Notes: generated by a model from the sequence alone, not told the origin. A DNA stretch of 64,000 nt from Microbacterium suwonense (GCF_030296555.1 NZ_AP027728.1:2232001-2296000), one strand, 5' to 3'. Shown: positions 29,114-38,624, counted from the stretch's first letter. Made by a program: numbers and translations.

Positions 29114-30166
29114 CTACCGTTCCGACGACTCCATCAGCACGCGGGTGTTCGGCAGTGCCTCGGGGTGCTCCTGCTGCAGCCAGGTCATCATCTGCTCGCG
29201 CACGGCGCAGCGCAGCGTCCACTGATCGCCGGCGTCCTTCGCCGAGATCACGAACCGCACCGTCACGAATCCGCCCTGCGACCCGGTGACGCGCACGCTG
29301 GAGTCGCGCCGATCCCAGGCATCCGATGCCTCGATGATCTGGGTGAACTTCGCGCGCACGGCATCCATCGGCACCCGCCAGTCCAGGTCCATGTACACGG
29401 TGCCGAGCACCTGGTCGGAGCGCCGCGTCCAGGTCTCGAACGGGGTGGTCGTGAAGTAGCTGCACGGCAGCACGAGGCGCCGCTCGTCCCAGATGTAGAC
29501 GACGACGTACGACAGGTTGATCTCGCCGATCCGCCCCCACTCGCCTTCGACCACGACGATGTCGCCGACCCGGATCGCGTCGGTGAAGGCGATCTGGATG
29601 CCGGCGATGAGGTTGCCGAGGATGGATTGCGCAGCCAGGCCGGCGATGATGCTGGCGATGCCCGCGGATGCCAGCAGGCTGGCGCCGACCGCACGCATCT
29701 CGGGGAAGGTGAACAGCACGGCGCCGAGCGCGATGACGGCGATGACGACCAGCGATAGGCGATGGATCACGACCAGCTGCGTGCGCCGGCGGCGGGCCTG
29801 TGCGCCGGTCGCCGTGCCGTCGTCCTGTGCCATGAGCTTCTCGAATCCGAACGATGCGAGCGCCGCCAGCAACCAGGCCCCGGTGATGATCGTGGCGATC
29901 AGGAACAGCCGCGAGATGCCGGGCCACCAGTCCAGCCATCCCGGCAGCGAGATCGCGCAGGCGATCCACACCGCGACGATCGCGACGACCACCGCCCACG
30001 GTGTTCGCACGCGACGACTCAGCTCGGCCACCCAGGGCGCGGAGCGCCCCACGAGCGCGGCGATGAGGTGCACGAGCAGAACCGCGACGAATGCGGCGAC
30101 CAGAGCGAGGCCGATCGCAGCGATGGTGCCGATCCAGGAAACCCAGTCGATGTTGAAAGCCATCAC
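29114..30166 (-). CDS. mechanosensitive ion channel, MscS family
   Basis: 350-aa channel protein with four membrane helices (about residues 10-175), of which the last is the pore helix with LLASAGIASIIAGLAAQSILGNLIAGIQIA, followed by the beta domain FTDAIRVGDIVVVEGEWGRIGEINLSYVVV and a C-terminal alpha/beta region ending LPNTRVLMESSE. It should open under membrane tension to release osmolytes. The start is MMAF at 30166, or 3 bases later. Confidence 0.9.
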   Translation of the reverse strand: MMAFNIDWVSWIGTIAAIGLALVAAFVAVLLVHLIAALVGRSAPWVAELSRRVRTPWAVVVAIVAVWIACAISLPGWLDWWPGISRLFLIATIITGAWLLAALASFGFEKLMAQDDGTATGAQARRRRTQLVVIHRLSLVVIAVIALGAVLFTFPEMRAVGASLLASAGIASIIAGLAAQSILGNLIAGIQIAFTDAIRVGDIVVVEGEWGRIGEINLSYVVVYIWDERRLVLPCSYFTTTPFETWTRRSDQVLGTVYMDLDWRVPMDAVRAKFTQIIEASDAWDRRDSSVRVTGSQGGFVTVRFVISAKDAGDQWTLRCAVREQMMTWLQQEHPEALPNTRVLMESSER

Positions 30167-30201
30167 TTCAGCGTACGGGGATGGTCGTCACCCTGCAGCG
30201 G

Positions 30202-30693
30202 TCACCCTGCAGCGGCGAGGAGGGCGGCCACGTTGTAGCGGCCTCGATCGACGCTGAGCCTCACGCCGTCGCGCGAGCGCACCACGACTCGCTCGCGTCC
30301 GGCGACCCGGACGGTGCGGCAGGAGGCGATGTCGCGATAGGCGATGTGCTTCTCGCTGCCGAACACGGTGCGGAAGCGCACGGCATCCGCGCCCGCCTCC
30401 AGGTACCAGTTGCGATACGCGAGCAGGAGTGCGACGCCCACCAGGAAGAGCACCACCGAGGCGATGCGTGCGGGCAGCAGCTGCGCCGTGTAGCGCGAAG
30501 CGAAGGCGGCGACGCCCAGCAGAAAACCCGCTGCCAGCAGCACGACGCCGGCGACCACGACCAGCATCGGCATCCGCTGTCGTCTCGTTGTGACCTTTGC
30601 GGGCGCGACCCGGCGGAAGGCGCGTGCGATCAGCACGACCACCAGCGCGATCACGATGAGGATGATCACGGTCTTGACGGCGAACCCGGACAC
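30202..30693 (-). CDS. small membrane protein with a PH-like cytoplasmic domain
   Basis: 163-aa protein with three hydrophobic helices (residues 5-25, 42-62, 73-92) and a C-terminal beta-rich domain with AGADAVRFRTVFGSEKHIAYRDIASCRTV, the layout of bacterial PH-like (DUF-type) domains. A 14-bp tandem duplication (30187-30214) crosses the stop codon. Function is unknown; the gene lies upstream of mscS on the same strand with a 35-base gap, so the two may be co-transcribed. Confidence 0.65.
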   Translation of the reverse strand: MSGFAVKTVIILIVIALVVVLIARAFRRVAPAKVTTRRQRMPMLVVVAGVVLLAAGFLLGVAAFASRYTAQLLPARIASVVLFLVGVALLLAYRNWYLEAGADAVRFRTVFGSEKHIAYRDIASCRTVRVAGRERVVVRSRDGVRLSVDRGRYNVAALLAAAG

Positions 30694-30748
30694 CCCTTGA
30701 CGCTACCAACTCGCGGGCGGCGCCGGGTCGACGCCCTACGGTGGAAGC

Positions 30749-31498
30749 ATGACGATCACCGCCGCGGCAGACGGCTCCGCTCTCGGCAACCCCGGCCCGA
30801 ACGGCTGGGCCTGGTACATCGACGACAATCGGTGGGCGGCTGGCGGATCGCCGCACGGCACGAACAATCAGGGCGAGCTGCGGGCGGTGCTGGAGCTGCT
30901 GCGGGCGACCGCCGGCGTCGACGAGAAGCTGCTCATCGAATGCGACAGCCGCTACGTGATCGACTCGGTGACCAAGTGGATGCCGGGGTGGAAGCGCCGC
31001 GGGTGGCGCAAGTCCGACGGCGGGCCGGTGCTCAACCGCGATCTGTTGGAAGGCATCGACGAGGCCATGCGCGGACGGGACGTGGAGTTCTCGTGGGTCA
31101 AGGGACATGCCGGACACCCGCTGAACGAGGCCGCCGACGAACGCGCGAATGCGGCGGCGAGGGCGTACCAACAGAAGCAGGAGCCCCGACGGGGGCCGGG
31201 GTTCTCGTTGGCATCCGACGGCGGTGCGGCGCTGGCCGGCGCCATGGCGTTGCAGGCGGACGCGGCGGCCGAATCAGGCTCGGAGCCTGCACCGCGAGGG
31301 ATCACCGAGCCGCTGTGGGCCGCGGCATCCGATCTGCTGGACGGGCTCGATGAGCCCTCCGCGGGCCCCGGGGCCCAGGCGGCATCCGCTCCCATCGATC
31401 TGCACCTGACCCTCACCGGTGCCGAACATGCCCGCCTGCGCGATCGCGCCGACGCCCAGGGGATCTCACTCGAAGAGGCGCTGCGCCGCCTGATCTGA
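30749..31498 (+). CDS. rnhA: ribonuclease HI with C-terminal extension
   Basis: 249-aa enzyme. The RNase HI domain covers residues 1-145: DGSALGNPGPNGWAWYI, the GEL catalytic Glu near residue 50, CDSRYVID with the next catalytic Asp, and WVKGHAGHPLNEAADERANAAARA with the final His/Asp. It cleaves the RNA of RNA:DNA hybrids. The remaining 100 residues form an Ala/Pro-rich linker and a terminal IDLHLTLTGAEHARLRDRADAQGISLEEALRRLI, which resembles a ribbon-helix-helix or DNA-binding module. TACGGT ends 6 bases before the ATG. Confidence 0.9.
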   Translation: MTITAAADGSALGNPGPNGWAWYIDDNRWAAGGSPHGTNNQGELRAVLELLRATAGVDEKLLIECDSRYVIDSVTKWMPGWKRRGWRKSDGGPVLNRDLLEGIDEAMRGRDVEFSWVKGHAGHPLNEAADERANAAARAYQQKQEPRRGPGFSLASDGGAALAGAMALQADAAAESGSEPAPRGITEPLWAAASDLLDGLDEPSAGPGAQAASAPIDLHLTLTGAEHARLRDRADAQGISLEEALRRLI

Positions 31499-31519
31499 GA
31501 CGCCGGGGCCGATCCCCTT

Positions 31520-31580
31520 GTTCATATCGCTCAAATTGCTGCATCTCCGGTGAGATCACGACAATTTGAGCGATATGAAC
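31520..31580. repeat. long inverted repeat in a convergent gap
   Basis: GTTCATATCGCTCAAATTG and its perfect 19-bp complement flank a 23-base loop between the ends of rnhA and the SRPBCC gene. The arms are unusually AT-rich for this genome. It is likely a bidirectional terminator; a small mobile palindrome is the other option. Confidence 0.75.
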
Positions 31581-31598
31581 GGGAGGTGAAGGCCATCG

Positions 31599-32579
31599 TC
31601 AGCCGGCGAGGACAGTCTTCTCCAGGCGTTGGAACGAGGCCTCCATGCCATCGGTCATGCCGGTGGCGAGGATCATGTCGCGCGCGTCCTTGTCGGGGTA
31701 CTCGATGAGCACGGTGACCAGGGTCGCCCCGTCCTCCTCGTAGAGGGTGAGGTCGTTGAGCGTCTCGGGTTCCGGCATCCCCTGCATCCGCTCGGTCTGC
31801 ACGGATCGGCGCGGTGCGTCGACGACCAGAGTCTCGCCCTCGAAACCGAACGGCTCCCCCACGGTGTCACCGACGGGCGCCCACGAGGTGCGATAGCTCT
31901 CACCGGGTGCATTGCCCACGACGCACTCCGTCATCTCCCAGCCGTCGGGCCCGAGCATCCACTGCCGGATCAGCTCAGGATCGGTGTGGGCGCGCCACAC
32001 CAGCTCGCGCGATCCCTCGACCAGGCGCGTGATGCGCACGTGGGTGTCGTCCATGAGCTCAACCTGCGTGCCCTTGCCCTGCGCGTACTCGCGCAGATCG
32101 CGCAGCACCGCGTCGATCTGCGACATGGCCATGCGGGTGCCCTCAACGACGCCCATGTCGAGCACCGTCTGCAGCGCCTCGAGGGAGTCGAAGCGACTCG
32201 AAGTGACCATGCGGGTACCCTCACCGACGGACTCGAACGTGAAGTCCATACGCATGGCGGGCATGTCGCCGTTGGGCACGCCGTTCTCGTCGCTGAAGCC
32301 GTCGAGCACGCTGAATCGGTGCGGTTCCTCGATCTCGAGGAACTCCCAGTAGGCGCGCGAGGTCTCGCCGTGCGGGCCGGTCATGGAGAAGTCCGCACGC
32401 CCGCCGATGGTGTGATCCCAGGTGTGGAACGTGGCCGGCCATCCGGGAGGTCCCCAGAACCGTTCCAGCTGACGCGGGTCGGTGTACGCGTTCCAGACGC
32501 GCTCGATCGGGGCGGCGAACTCGGCGGTGACGGTCATCGTCAGGTTCTCGGTGTCGGTGTCGATGTCGATGACGGGCAT
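31599..32579 (-). CDS. tandem SRPBCC (AHSA1-type) domain protein
   Basis: 326-aa cytoplasmic protein with two START/AHSA1-like ligand-binding domains: residues 15-160 (APIERVWNAYTDPRQLERFWGPPGW) and 170-326 (LVEGSRELVWRAHTDPELIRQWMLGPDGW). The ligand is unknown. Its ATG lies one base after the stop of the ArsR-type regulator gene, so it is expressed from the same promoter. The upstream in-frame codons overlap the regulator gene and are not used. Confidence 0.88.
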   Translation of the reverse strand: MPVIDIDTDTENLTMTVTAEFAAPIERVWNAYTDPRQLERFWGPPGWPATFHTWDHTIGGRADFSMTGPHGETSRAYWEFLEIEEPHRFSVLDGFSDENGVPNGDMPAMRMDFTFESVGEGTRMVTSSRFDSLEALQTVLDMGVVEGTRMAMSQIDAVLRDLREYAQGKGTQVELMDDTHVRITRLVEGSRELVWRAHTDPELIRQWMLGPDGWEMTECVVGNAPGESYRTSWAPVGDTVGEPFGFEGETLVVDAPRRSVQTERMQGMPEPETLNDLTLYEEDGATLVTVLIEYPDKDARDMILATGMTDGMEASFQRLEKTVLAG

Positions 32580-32580
32580 G

Positions 32581-32985
32581 TCAATCTCCTGGGGTCTCTT
32601 CGTTGCTGGGTGGTTCGGTGGTGTCGGATGCCGACGGGGTTCCCGGGCTCGAAGGACTCGCCAGCAGGTCGTCGAGCCGGGCGATGCGTGCGCGCCAGAG
32701 CTCTTCGTAGCGGGCGAGCAGCGCCCGCGCACGGGCGATCATCTCGGGGTTCGCGCGGACGAGCCGCTCGCGTCCCTCGGCGCGCTTGATGATGAGTCGT
32801 GCCTCTTCGAGGACGGCCACGTGCTTCTGCACCGCCGCGAAGGACATCTCGTAGTCGCCGGCCAACTCGGAAACCGACTGCTCGCGCTCGATCGTCCGGC
32901 GCAGGATGTCACGCCGGGTCGCCGTCGCCAGTGCGTGGAACACACGGTCGATCTCCGCTTCGCTGAGTTCATTTTGTACAACCAT
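32581..32985 (-). CDS. ArsR-family transcriptional regulator of the SRPBCC gene
   Basis: 134-aa winged-helix regulator: VFHALATATRRDILRRTIEREQSVSELAGDYEMSFAAVQKHVAVLEEARLI is the ArsR/YdfF-type domain usually found beside SRPBCC genes. An ATG at 32997 would lie inside the -10 box of the promoter, so the ATG at 32985 (MVVQNELSE) is the better start, giving a nearly leaderless message. The perfect palindrome over the -10 box and first codons implies autorepression. Confidence 0.85.
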   Translation of the reverse strand: MVVQNELSEAEIDRVFHALATATRRDILRRTIEREQSVSELAGDYEMSFAAVQKHVAVLEEARLIIKRAEGRERLVRANPEMIARARALLARYEELWRARIARLDDLLASPSSPGTPSASDTTEPPSNEETPGD

Positions 32986-33022
32986 TTGGTTGTACATTAG
33001 GCGGTGAGCGGGGTGGTGTCAA
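32975..33022 (-). promoter_or_regulatory. promoter and overlapping operator of the ArsR-SRPBCC operon
   Basis: On the minus strand, TTGACA (33022-33017) and TAATGT (32999-32994) are spaced by exactly 17 bases, a near-consensus sigma-70 promoter. The palindrome TGTACAACC-N4-GGTTGTACA (32975-32996) overlaps the -10 box, the start point and the first codons, so the regulator should block its own promoter. It also shows that native chromosome continues at least to 33022. Confidence 0.8.
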
Positions 33023-33023
33023 G

Positions 33024-33241
33024 GGGTTCCTGTCGGGATCGCGTTGCGGTGACACAACTGGCCTTTAGACGACACAAGGCTGGGATGGAGTGACACCGTG
33101 TGTCAGGAAACGCCGATGCCTTAGAGAACTTGTGACTCTCGCGGGAGGAACATCAGCGGCAGATACAGGAGCGATGGGGCTCCGGTCGCCCCTTCGTCTT
33201 CGCATCATCCGAACGCGGACACACGTGCGAGAGGGGCTGCG
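33024..33241. other. left flank of the Tn7-like element, probable TnsB-binding region
   Basis: No gene here. Several short TGACAC/GACACA/GTGTCA motifs occur within 90 bases (near 33049, 33070, 33091 and 33100), including the inverted pair TGACAC-CGT-GTGTCA. Clustered repeated sites inside a TGT...ACA-type end are what TnsB-family transposases bind. A GAGAGGGG ribosome site for tnsA ends the region. Confidence 0.5.
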
Positions 33242-34075
33242 ATGCGGCCAGTAGATGAGGCAAAGCCGATCAACGCCCGACGGCGCACGGCATCCACTGA
33301 AGTTCACTGGATCCCTCGCACGGACAGCGGTCGCACGACGGCTGGACTCCAGGAGTGGGCAATCGTCAATCGGGCGCTCGGCGACAGGGACTGGGCAGAG
33401 ATCGACCCAATGAGGGTTCGCAAGTCGAAGGGCGTCCGCCATCGGTTCACCCCGGCCATGTACTACTGGCAGCGCACTGGGTCCCACGTGTGGTGCGAGT
33501 CTCAGCTCGAGCGATGGGAAGTCCTATGGCTGGACTACAGCGGGCAAGTGGAGCGGTTGTGGTCGCAGCCGCTGGCTCTCACCTTCGGGCACGGAACGAG
33601 ACTTTCCGGGGACTCGCACATCCCTGACTTCCTGGCCCTATTCACTGACGGAAGATTCGGGCTTTTCGATGTGCGTCCCGCAGCGCGCATTGATGAACAT
33701 GCACGAGTCCAGTTCGACGAAACGGCAACGATCTGCGGCGCACTCGGCTGGCGCTACAAGGTGCTCACGGGCCACAACAACCGCGCGACAGCCAACCTCG
33801 ACTGTCTGTCGGCGTCGCGCCATGATCGTTGCCGACCCGCACCGGCGACAGAGTCCCGGATCCTCGAACTCGCCGCAGGCGGCCGTCCACGCGGGGAGCT
33901 ATGCCGAATCACCGCGCCAGACTGCCCACCTCTCGCGTGCGCATGGCTCGACAACATGGCGTGGCGACGCTTGCTCAATCTGGACCTGGCTGCAGTATTC
34001 AGCAGCGAAACCGTCTACACCACTGCAGATTCAATACCTGGTGCAGATTCAATACCTGGGCAAAAGGCAGCGTGA
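33242..34075 (+). CDS. tnsA: TnsA-like transposon endonuclease
   Basis: 277-aa protein with a TnsA-type restriction-fold nuclease domain (about residues 70-160), expected to cut the 5' ends of the transposon during cut-and-paste transposition. Seen: VWCESQLERWEVLWLDYSGQV (catalytic Glu region), SHIPDFLALFTDGRFGLFDVRPA (PDF Asp), where family members have DVK but this protein has DVR. A C-terminal helical domain follows. Near the end an 18-bp tandem duplication (34024-34059) doubles ADSIPG in frame. It overlaps tnsB by 1 base (TGATG). Confidence 0.82.
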   Translation: MRPVDEAKPINARRRTASTEVHWIPRTDSGRTTAGLQEWAIVNRALGDRDWAEIDPMRVRKSKGVRHRFTPAMYYWQRTGSHVWCESQLERWEVLWLDYSGQVERLWSQPLALTFGHGTRLSGDSHIPDFLALFTDGRFGLFDVRPAARIDEHARVQFDETATICGALGWRYKVLTGHNNRATANLDCLSASRHDRCRPAPATESRILELAAGGRPRGELCRITAPDCPPLACAWLDNMAWRRLLNLDLAAVFSSETVYTTADSIPGADSIPGQKAA

Positions 34076-36116
34076 TGTCTGAGGAGTACAAGCTTCGCCT
34101 CGGCGACACCGTCGAGATCAATGGTGAGGTCTGGGTCTGGGAAAGCGTCCGCCGCGGGATCGAGGCTAGGCTCCGTCGCGACGGGACCGCCGACGATTGG
34201 CTGAGTCTGTCGATGCCAGAGCTGCTCTCGCACGCCGGCACAGCCCGGCGCGACTCGAACACTCCTCTTCGAAGGATCTCAGGCGACTGGCCGGCCGATG
34301 TGCTCGACATGGAGAAGCACCTGCTGGAGGTGTTTCGTGGCGTTCCCATGGATCCAACCGCGACAGCCCCACGTCCGCAGTACGACCTTTCCGCGACGAC
34401 GCAGGAGCAGCGGATCGCATCGAAAATCGAAGAGCTGGCCGGGACAACGCTGGGGAGGTCACGAAAGGCATGGTTCAACTTCTGGAACGACTACCGGTCG
34501 GAGGGCGTCGCTGGCGTGGATGCGCGTCTGCATCCGAAAAGAAAGAAGCGGTTGATGATCGCGAAGGCCGATCCGCGCCTGGTGGCCATCATCGACCGCG
34601 AACTCGACAGCCGAGTCAACATGTCGACGAGCAGCCGGCGCCATTGCGCCGAACTCGTTCGGCGGGCCTTACAGGCCATGTACCCGGGCGACCCGATCTG
34701 CGACATCAAGGACACCACGCTCCAGGGATACATCAACGAGCGCGACGCCGGTCGATACACCTTCGGAAAGGCAACGAGCCGGCGAACTGCGTCCAATAGC
34801 CCCGATCGCGAGTACTTTTCGGGCAGCGCGCACAGGCTCGGCCAAGTCTGCGAGATCGACTCGACGAAGCTGGACGTGCAGGTGTGGGATGAGAAAGGCA
34901 ACATCTTCCGCCCTACGGCGACGGCGCTCTTCTGCGTGGGTAGCAGGGTTCCGCTGGCCTGGGCGATCCACGCTGATTCACCTAACGGCCACGACCACGC
35001 ACTGCTGCTGGCGCGGGCGATCGTCGGGCGAAGGGCCATTCCGGGCTCCGCTGCTGCGACTCTCGCCGGCTCGGCGACGCTGCCCGTCGAGCTCATGAAG
35101 AAGATCAACCCCTACCTCGATGATGACTCGCTCGCCGTGCCCTGGATCTTCCCGCACTCGATCACCATCGATGGCGGTGCCGATTTCCGTTCGGCCACGT
35201 TTGAGGCAGCATGCCGTGCGTTCGGGATCAATCTCGTTCTCGCGCCGCCCAACGCTCCGACCGTCAAACCGCACGTGGAGCGCAATTTCGGGACGACCTC
35301 TTCCGACTTCGCTACGTGGCTGGCGGGCTCAACCGGCAACGCCGTGCACAACCGAGGAAAGCGCGACGCTCCAATCCTCACCCTCGATTCCGTACGGCTC
35401 GCCTTCGACGTTTGGATCACGACAGTGTTCCTGAACAAGCAGCACGGTGGGCTGAGATCGCCCCTGTTCCCCGGCCGGAAGTGGACGCCAAACCAGATGT
35501 ACGCGGCGCTTTTCGAAGTCGGCCCGGGCGTTCAGTTGCCCTTCCGCGCAGAGGACTTCTTTGCGCTGCTCCCCAGCGAGCCACGTGTGATCAGCAAGGA
35601 AGGGATCGCATTTAGGAACCGCGTATACGACTCACCGCTCCTGGCTGATCTGCGCAATCGATCGCTGACGGGCGCTGCGGCCGGTTCACGACAGGCCCGA
35701 CAGTTCGACATCCGCTACGACCCGCACAACTCGAACGCAGTGTGGGTCGAGCATCCCGAGACGGGGGAATGGATCGAGTGCTGGGACAAACTGATCGACG
35801 ATCGGGGCGCATGGATGGTTGCTGAAGCCCAGGTGAAGCTCGTCGATCGCTTCGGCACAGGTGAGCCGGGGAGATCCCGAAGACAGCAGAATTTCTCGAT
35901 GAGATCGAGCGGCGCGCGCGGAGTGACAAACGGGCCCGTCAACGGCAGCTGCGTGAAGCCGCCGCGAGATCCACAGGCGACGAAGAGCTGGATGTTCCGC
36001 TCGCCGAGCCTGTCCCCATCGAGCTTCGCGATTGGAGCAATCCAGTCGACGTCACCGACATCGACTGGAGTTCGTCAGCGTACGACATCGTCACGGTGAA
36101 AGAGATCCGACCATGA
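34075..36116 (+). CDS. tnsB: TnsB-like DDE transposase (one frameshift)
   Basis: About 680-aa transposase of the TnsB/Mu/retroviral-integrase superfamily that joins transposon 3' ends to target DNA. Seen: N-terminal helix-turn-helix regions, then the catalytic core with Asp262 (CEIDSTKLD), Asp366 (TIDGGADF) and Glu402 (HVERNF), the D-35-E spacing expected. A C-terminal beta region follows. At about 35866 the GGGG run needs one more G: then the tail reads EIPKTAEFLDEIERRARSDK and ends ELRDWSNPVD...VKEIRP with its stop overlapping tnsC by 4 bases. As given, the sequence reads into an unrelated tail. Confidence 0.85.
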
Positions 36117-37025
36117 TCGTCGAGCCGCTCATCCTCCATCACGACACGAAGACGACTCTCCCTGGACTGCGCGAGGCCCTGACAGCCCTGCCTGCGGCTC
36201 CGCCTGCCATAACGTTCGCGGAGTACACCGCACTGACGGCATCCGTACGCAGCCTCTATGACGAGGCACGCGATGACTACCTGCGGCTGACACTTCGGGT
36301 ACCGACGCCCGAGCAAGAGCTCAGCACCCGGATCCTCGCCAAGCACATCATCTCGAACCCGCGCCGCAAGAACTCCCGCCGAGGCCTCATGGTCTCGGCT
36401 CCGATGTTTTACGGCAAGACTGAGCTCGCGCTACTGCTCGCACGTTCGGTGGAACAGGATCATGCCAAGAAGTTTCCCGACTACGCCGACAACGGCGAGG
36501 TGCCCGTCGTGTGGGTAGAAGTGACCGACCACGCGACAGGCAAGGCGCTGCTCAGTCAAATCATCCGGTTCCTCGCTCCGACCATCACTTTGCCGACGCA
36601 GATCACGACAGACAACCTCCGGCGACGAGCAGTCGAGTTGCTGCACGTCCATCACACGAAGCTGCTCGTCATCGATGAGGCACACAACCTCGGAGGCAGT
36701 GAGCCGTCGAGCGTGATCAAGGCACTGCAGAACGAGTCCTCGGCCACCGTCGTGCTAGTTGGGATCAATCTCGCCAGCGGCAAGGCCTTTGGTTCGGGCG
36801 AAGGCCTTCAGGTCACGATGCGGTGCGATCTGGTGGAGCTTCGGAGGGTAGACATCAGAACCGAGGAGGGCATGGCGCTCTGGCGTCGGTGGGTCGCGAT
36901 TTTCGACCGAAATCTGCCGCTATGTGAACACATCCCCGGGACACTCACAAGAAACGCCCCTGCTCTCCATGCCGCCGCAGACGGCCGCCTCTCGGTGCTC
37001 GCGATGATCATAGAGCGCCTTATGG

Positions 37026-38483
37026 GGCTCTTCGGACTTTCGGTGGGGGTCATGGGGTGAGGCCGCCGGCGGCGAGGAGCATGCGGAGCCGGTAGTTGTC
37101 GCGGTTGCGGAAGCCGCGGGCGAGGCGGCGGTGCAGCTCGATGATCCCGTTCACGGCCTCAGTTCCGCCGTTCGATGATCGTCCGGTCGTGAAGTACGCC
37201 AGGAACGCGGCTCGCCAGCGGCGGAGGGTGCGGCCGAGGCGGGCGATCTCGGGGATCGGGCAGGTGTGGAACGACTCGACGACCTTCTGCGCGATCCGTC
37301 GCCCCTCGGCGAGGTCCTTCTGGTGGTAGGCGGAACGCAGTTGCTGGGCGCACTGCCACGCGACGAACACCTCGTCGTGCGCGGGGTCGGCCTCGATCGC
37401 TGCCGCGAGTCTGGTCCGCTGCTTCTCGGTGAGGTTCTCGGCGCCGGCGCGGAGGATGGTCTGGATCCCGTAGAGCGGGTCGCCCTTACGACCGCGATGC
37501 CCGAGGGTGTCCTGCTGAACCCGGCGGCGGACCTCGTCGACGGCGGCGGTGCCGAGCTTGACGACGTGGAACGCGTCCAGCACGGCCGTGGCGTCTTCGA
37601 GCTTGTCGTCGATCGCGGTCTTGTAGCCGGCGAACGGGTCAAGAGCGGCGACCTTCACGTTCCTCCGGAACGCTTCGCCGCGTTCGGCGAGCCAGGATGC
37701 GTAGGCCTTCCCGGAGCGGCCAGGCACCAGGTCAAGCAGCCTGGCCCGCGTCTTTCCGGTGCTGTCGCGGCTCAGATCGACCATCCCGGTCAGCTCCTTC
37801 GGACCGCTCTTGCGGGGGTCGACGTGATGCCAGATGTGCTCATCGACACCGAGCGTGGTGACGTTCTCGAACCGGGACTCGTCGGCCGCGAGCCGCTCCA
37901 ACTCAGGCTCGACAGCGCGCCACACCGTCTTCCACGACGTGCCGAGCTGACGGGCGATACCGTGCACGGTGGCGTGCTCGCGGCGCAACTGCCCGATCGC
38001 CCAGCCGACGGCGCGCGTGGTGATCGACCCGCGCCGGGCGACCAGGCCCGGGAGTTGCTCCACGAACGTCCGCCGCGCGCATCCCACCTCATCGCACCGC
38101 CAGACCCGCTGCCGCCACACAATCCGCACCCGCGTCGTCGCGGGCACATCATGAAGCACCCGTCGGCGGCGGCCACGACCGGTCGCGACGACCCCACACG
38201 AGGGACAGCCGGTCGGTGCCGCTGGCGTCGAGACCGTCACCACCAGCAGCCCGTCGCGACGGTCGACGCGCTCGACATGGACATCAGGAAGACCCAGCAG
38301 AACGTCGCAGCGGGAACACGGATCAGTCGCAGAGCGCGCAGAAGCGCACCCCGAAGTAGGGTGAAGCACGTCGAGGTCCTCGTGAAGATCAGACAGTTAG
38401 CGCTACTGATCCTCGGGGACCTCGACCCCTACCCGCCGAACATCACCCGGCGAGCCTCACCCCCACCGGATGTCCGAAGAGCC
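37026..38483. mobile_element. ISL3-family insertion sequence (1,458 bp)
   Basis: Complete IS. Inverted ends both begin GGCTCTTCGGAC; left and right agree at 19 of the first 22 bases and then again at GAGGC. It is flanked by the direct repeat CCTTATGG (37018-37025 and 38484-38491), the 8-bp target duplication typical of ISL3 elements. The perfect duplication points to a recent insertion. It holds one transposase gene on the minus strand, opposite to tnsC. Confidence 0.93.
37050..38369 (-). CDS. ISL3-family transposase
   Basis: 439-aa transposase. Seen: an N-terminal zinc-binding region (CPSCGVV and CDEVGCARRTF), helix-turn-helix HATVHGIARQLGTSWKTVWRAVE, and a DDE core with TLGVDEHIW, VAALDPFAGYKTAI and the late NGGTEAVNGIIELHRRLARGFRNRDNYRLRML. 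A GTG at 38369 is used as the start. Length and ends suggest a functional element. Confidence 0.92.
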   Translation of the reverse strand: MLHPTSGCASARSATDPCSRCDVLLGLPDVHVERVDRRDGLLVVTVSTPAAPTGCPSCGVVATGRGRRRRVLHDVPATTRVRIVWRQRVWRCDEVGCARRTFVEQLPGLVARRGSITTRAVGWAIGQLRREHATVHGIARQLGTSWKTVWRAVEPELERLAADESRFENVTTLGVDEHIWHHVDPRKSGPKELTGMVDLSRDSTGKTRARLLDLVPGRSGKAYASWLAERGEAFRRNVKVAALDPFAGYKTAIDDKLEDATAVLDAFHVVKLGTAAVDEVRRRVQQDTLGHRGRKGDPLYGIQTILRAGAENLTEKQRTRLAAAIEADPAHDEVFVAWQCAQQLRSAYHQKDLAEGRRIAQKVVESFHTCPIPEIARLGRTLRRWRAAFLAYFTTGRSSNGGTEAVNGIIELHRRLARGFRNRDNYRLRMLLAAGGLTP

Positions 38484-38624
38484 CCTTATGGCCTCTATCC
38501 TCGATGATCCCGACCGCACCAGCGAGAAGGTGACCCGAGAGCGGGTCTTCGCTGTCTTGGACGGTCTTCGGCGGACCACGAGGATCCGGCACAAGGTTCA
38601 GATTGGCGACCTCGTGGAGGCTGC

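Noticed and set aside
37018..38491. tnsC ending naturally at 37060
   Set aside because: The last codons lie within the IS, and the 8-bp duplication plus the restored frame show it is an insertion.
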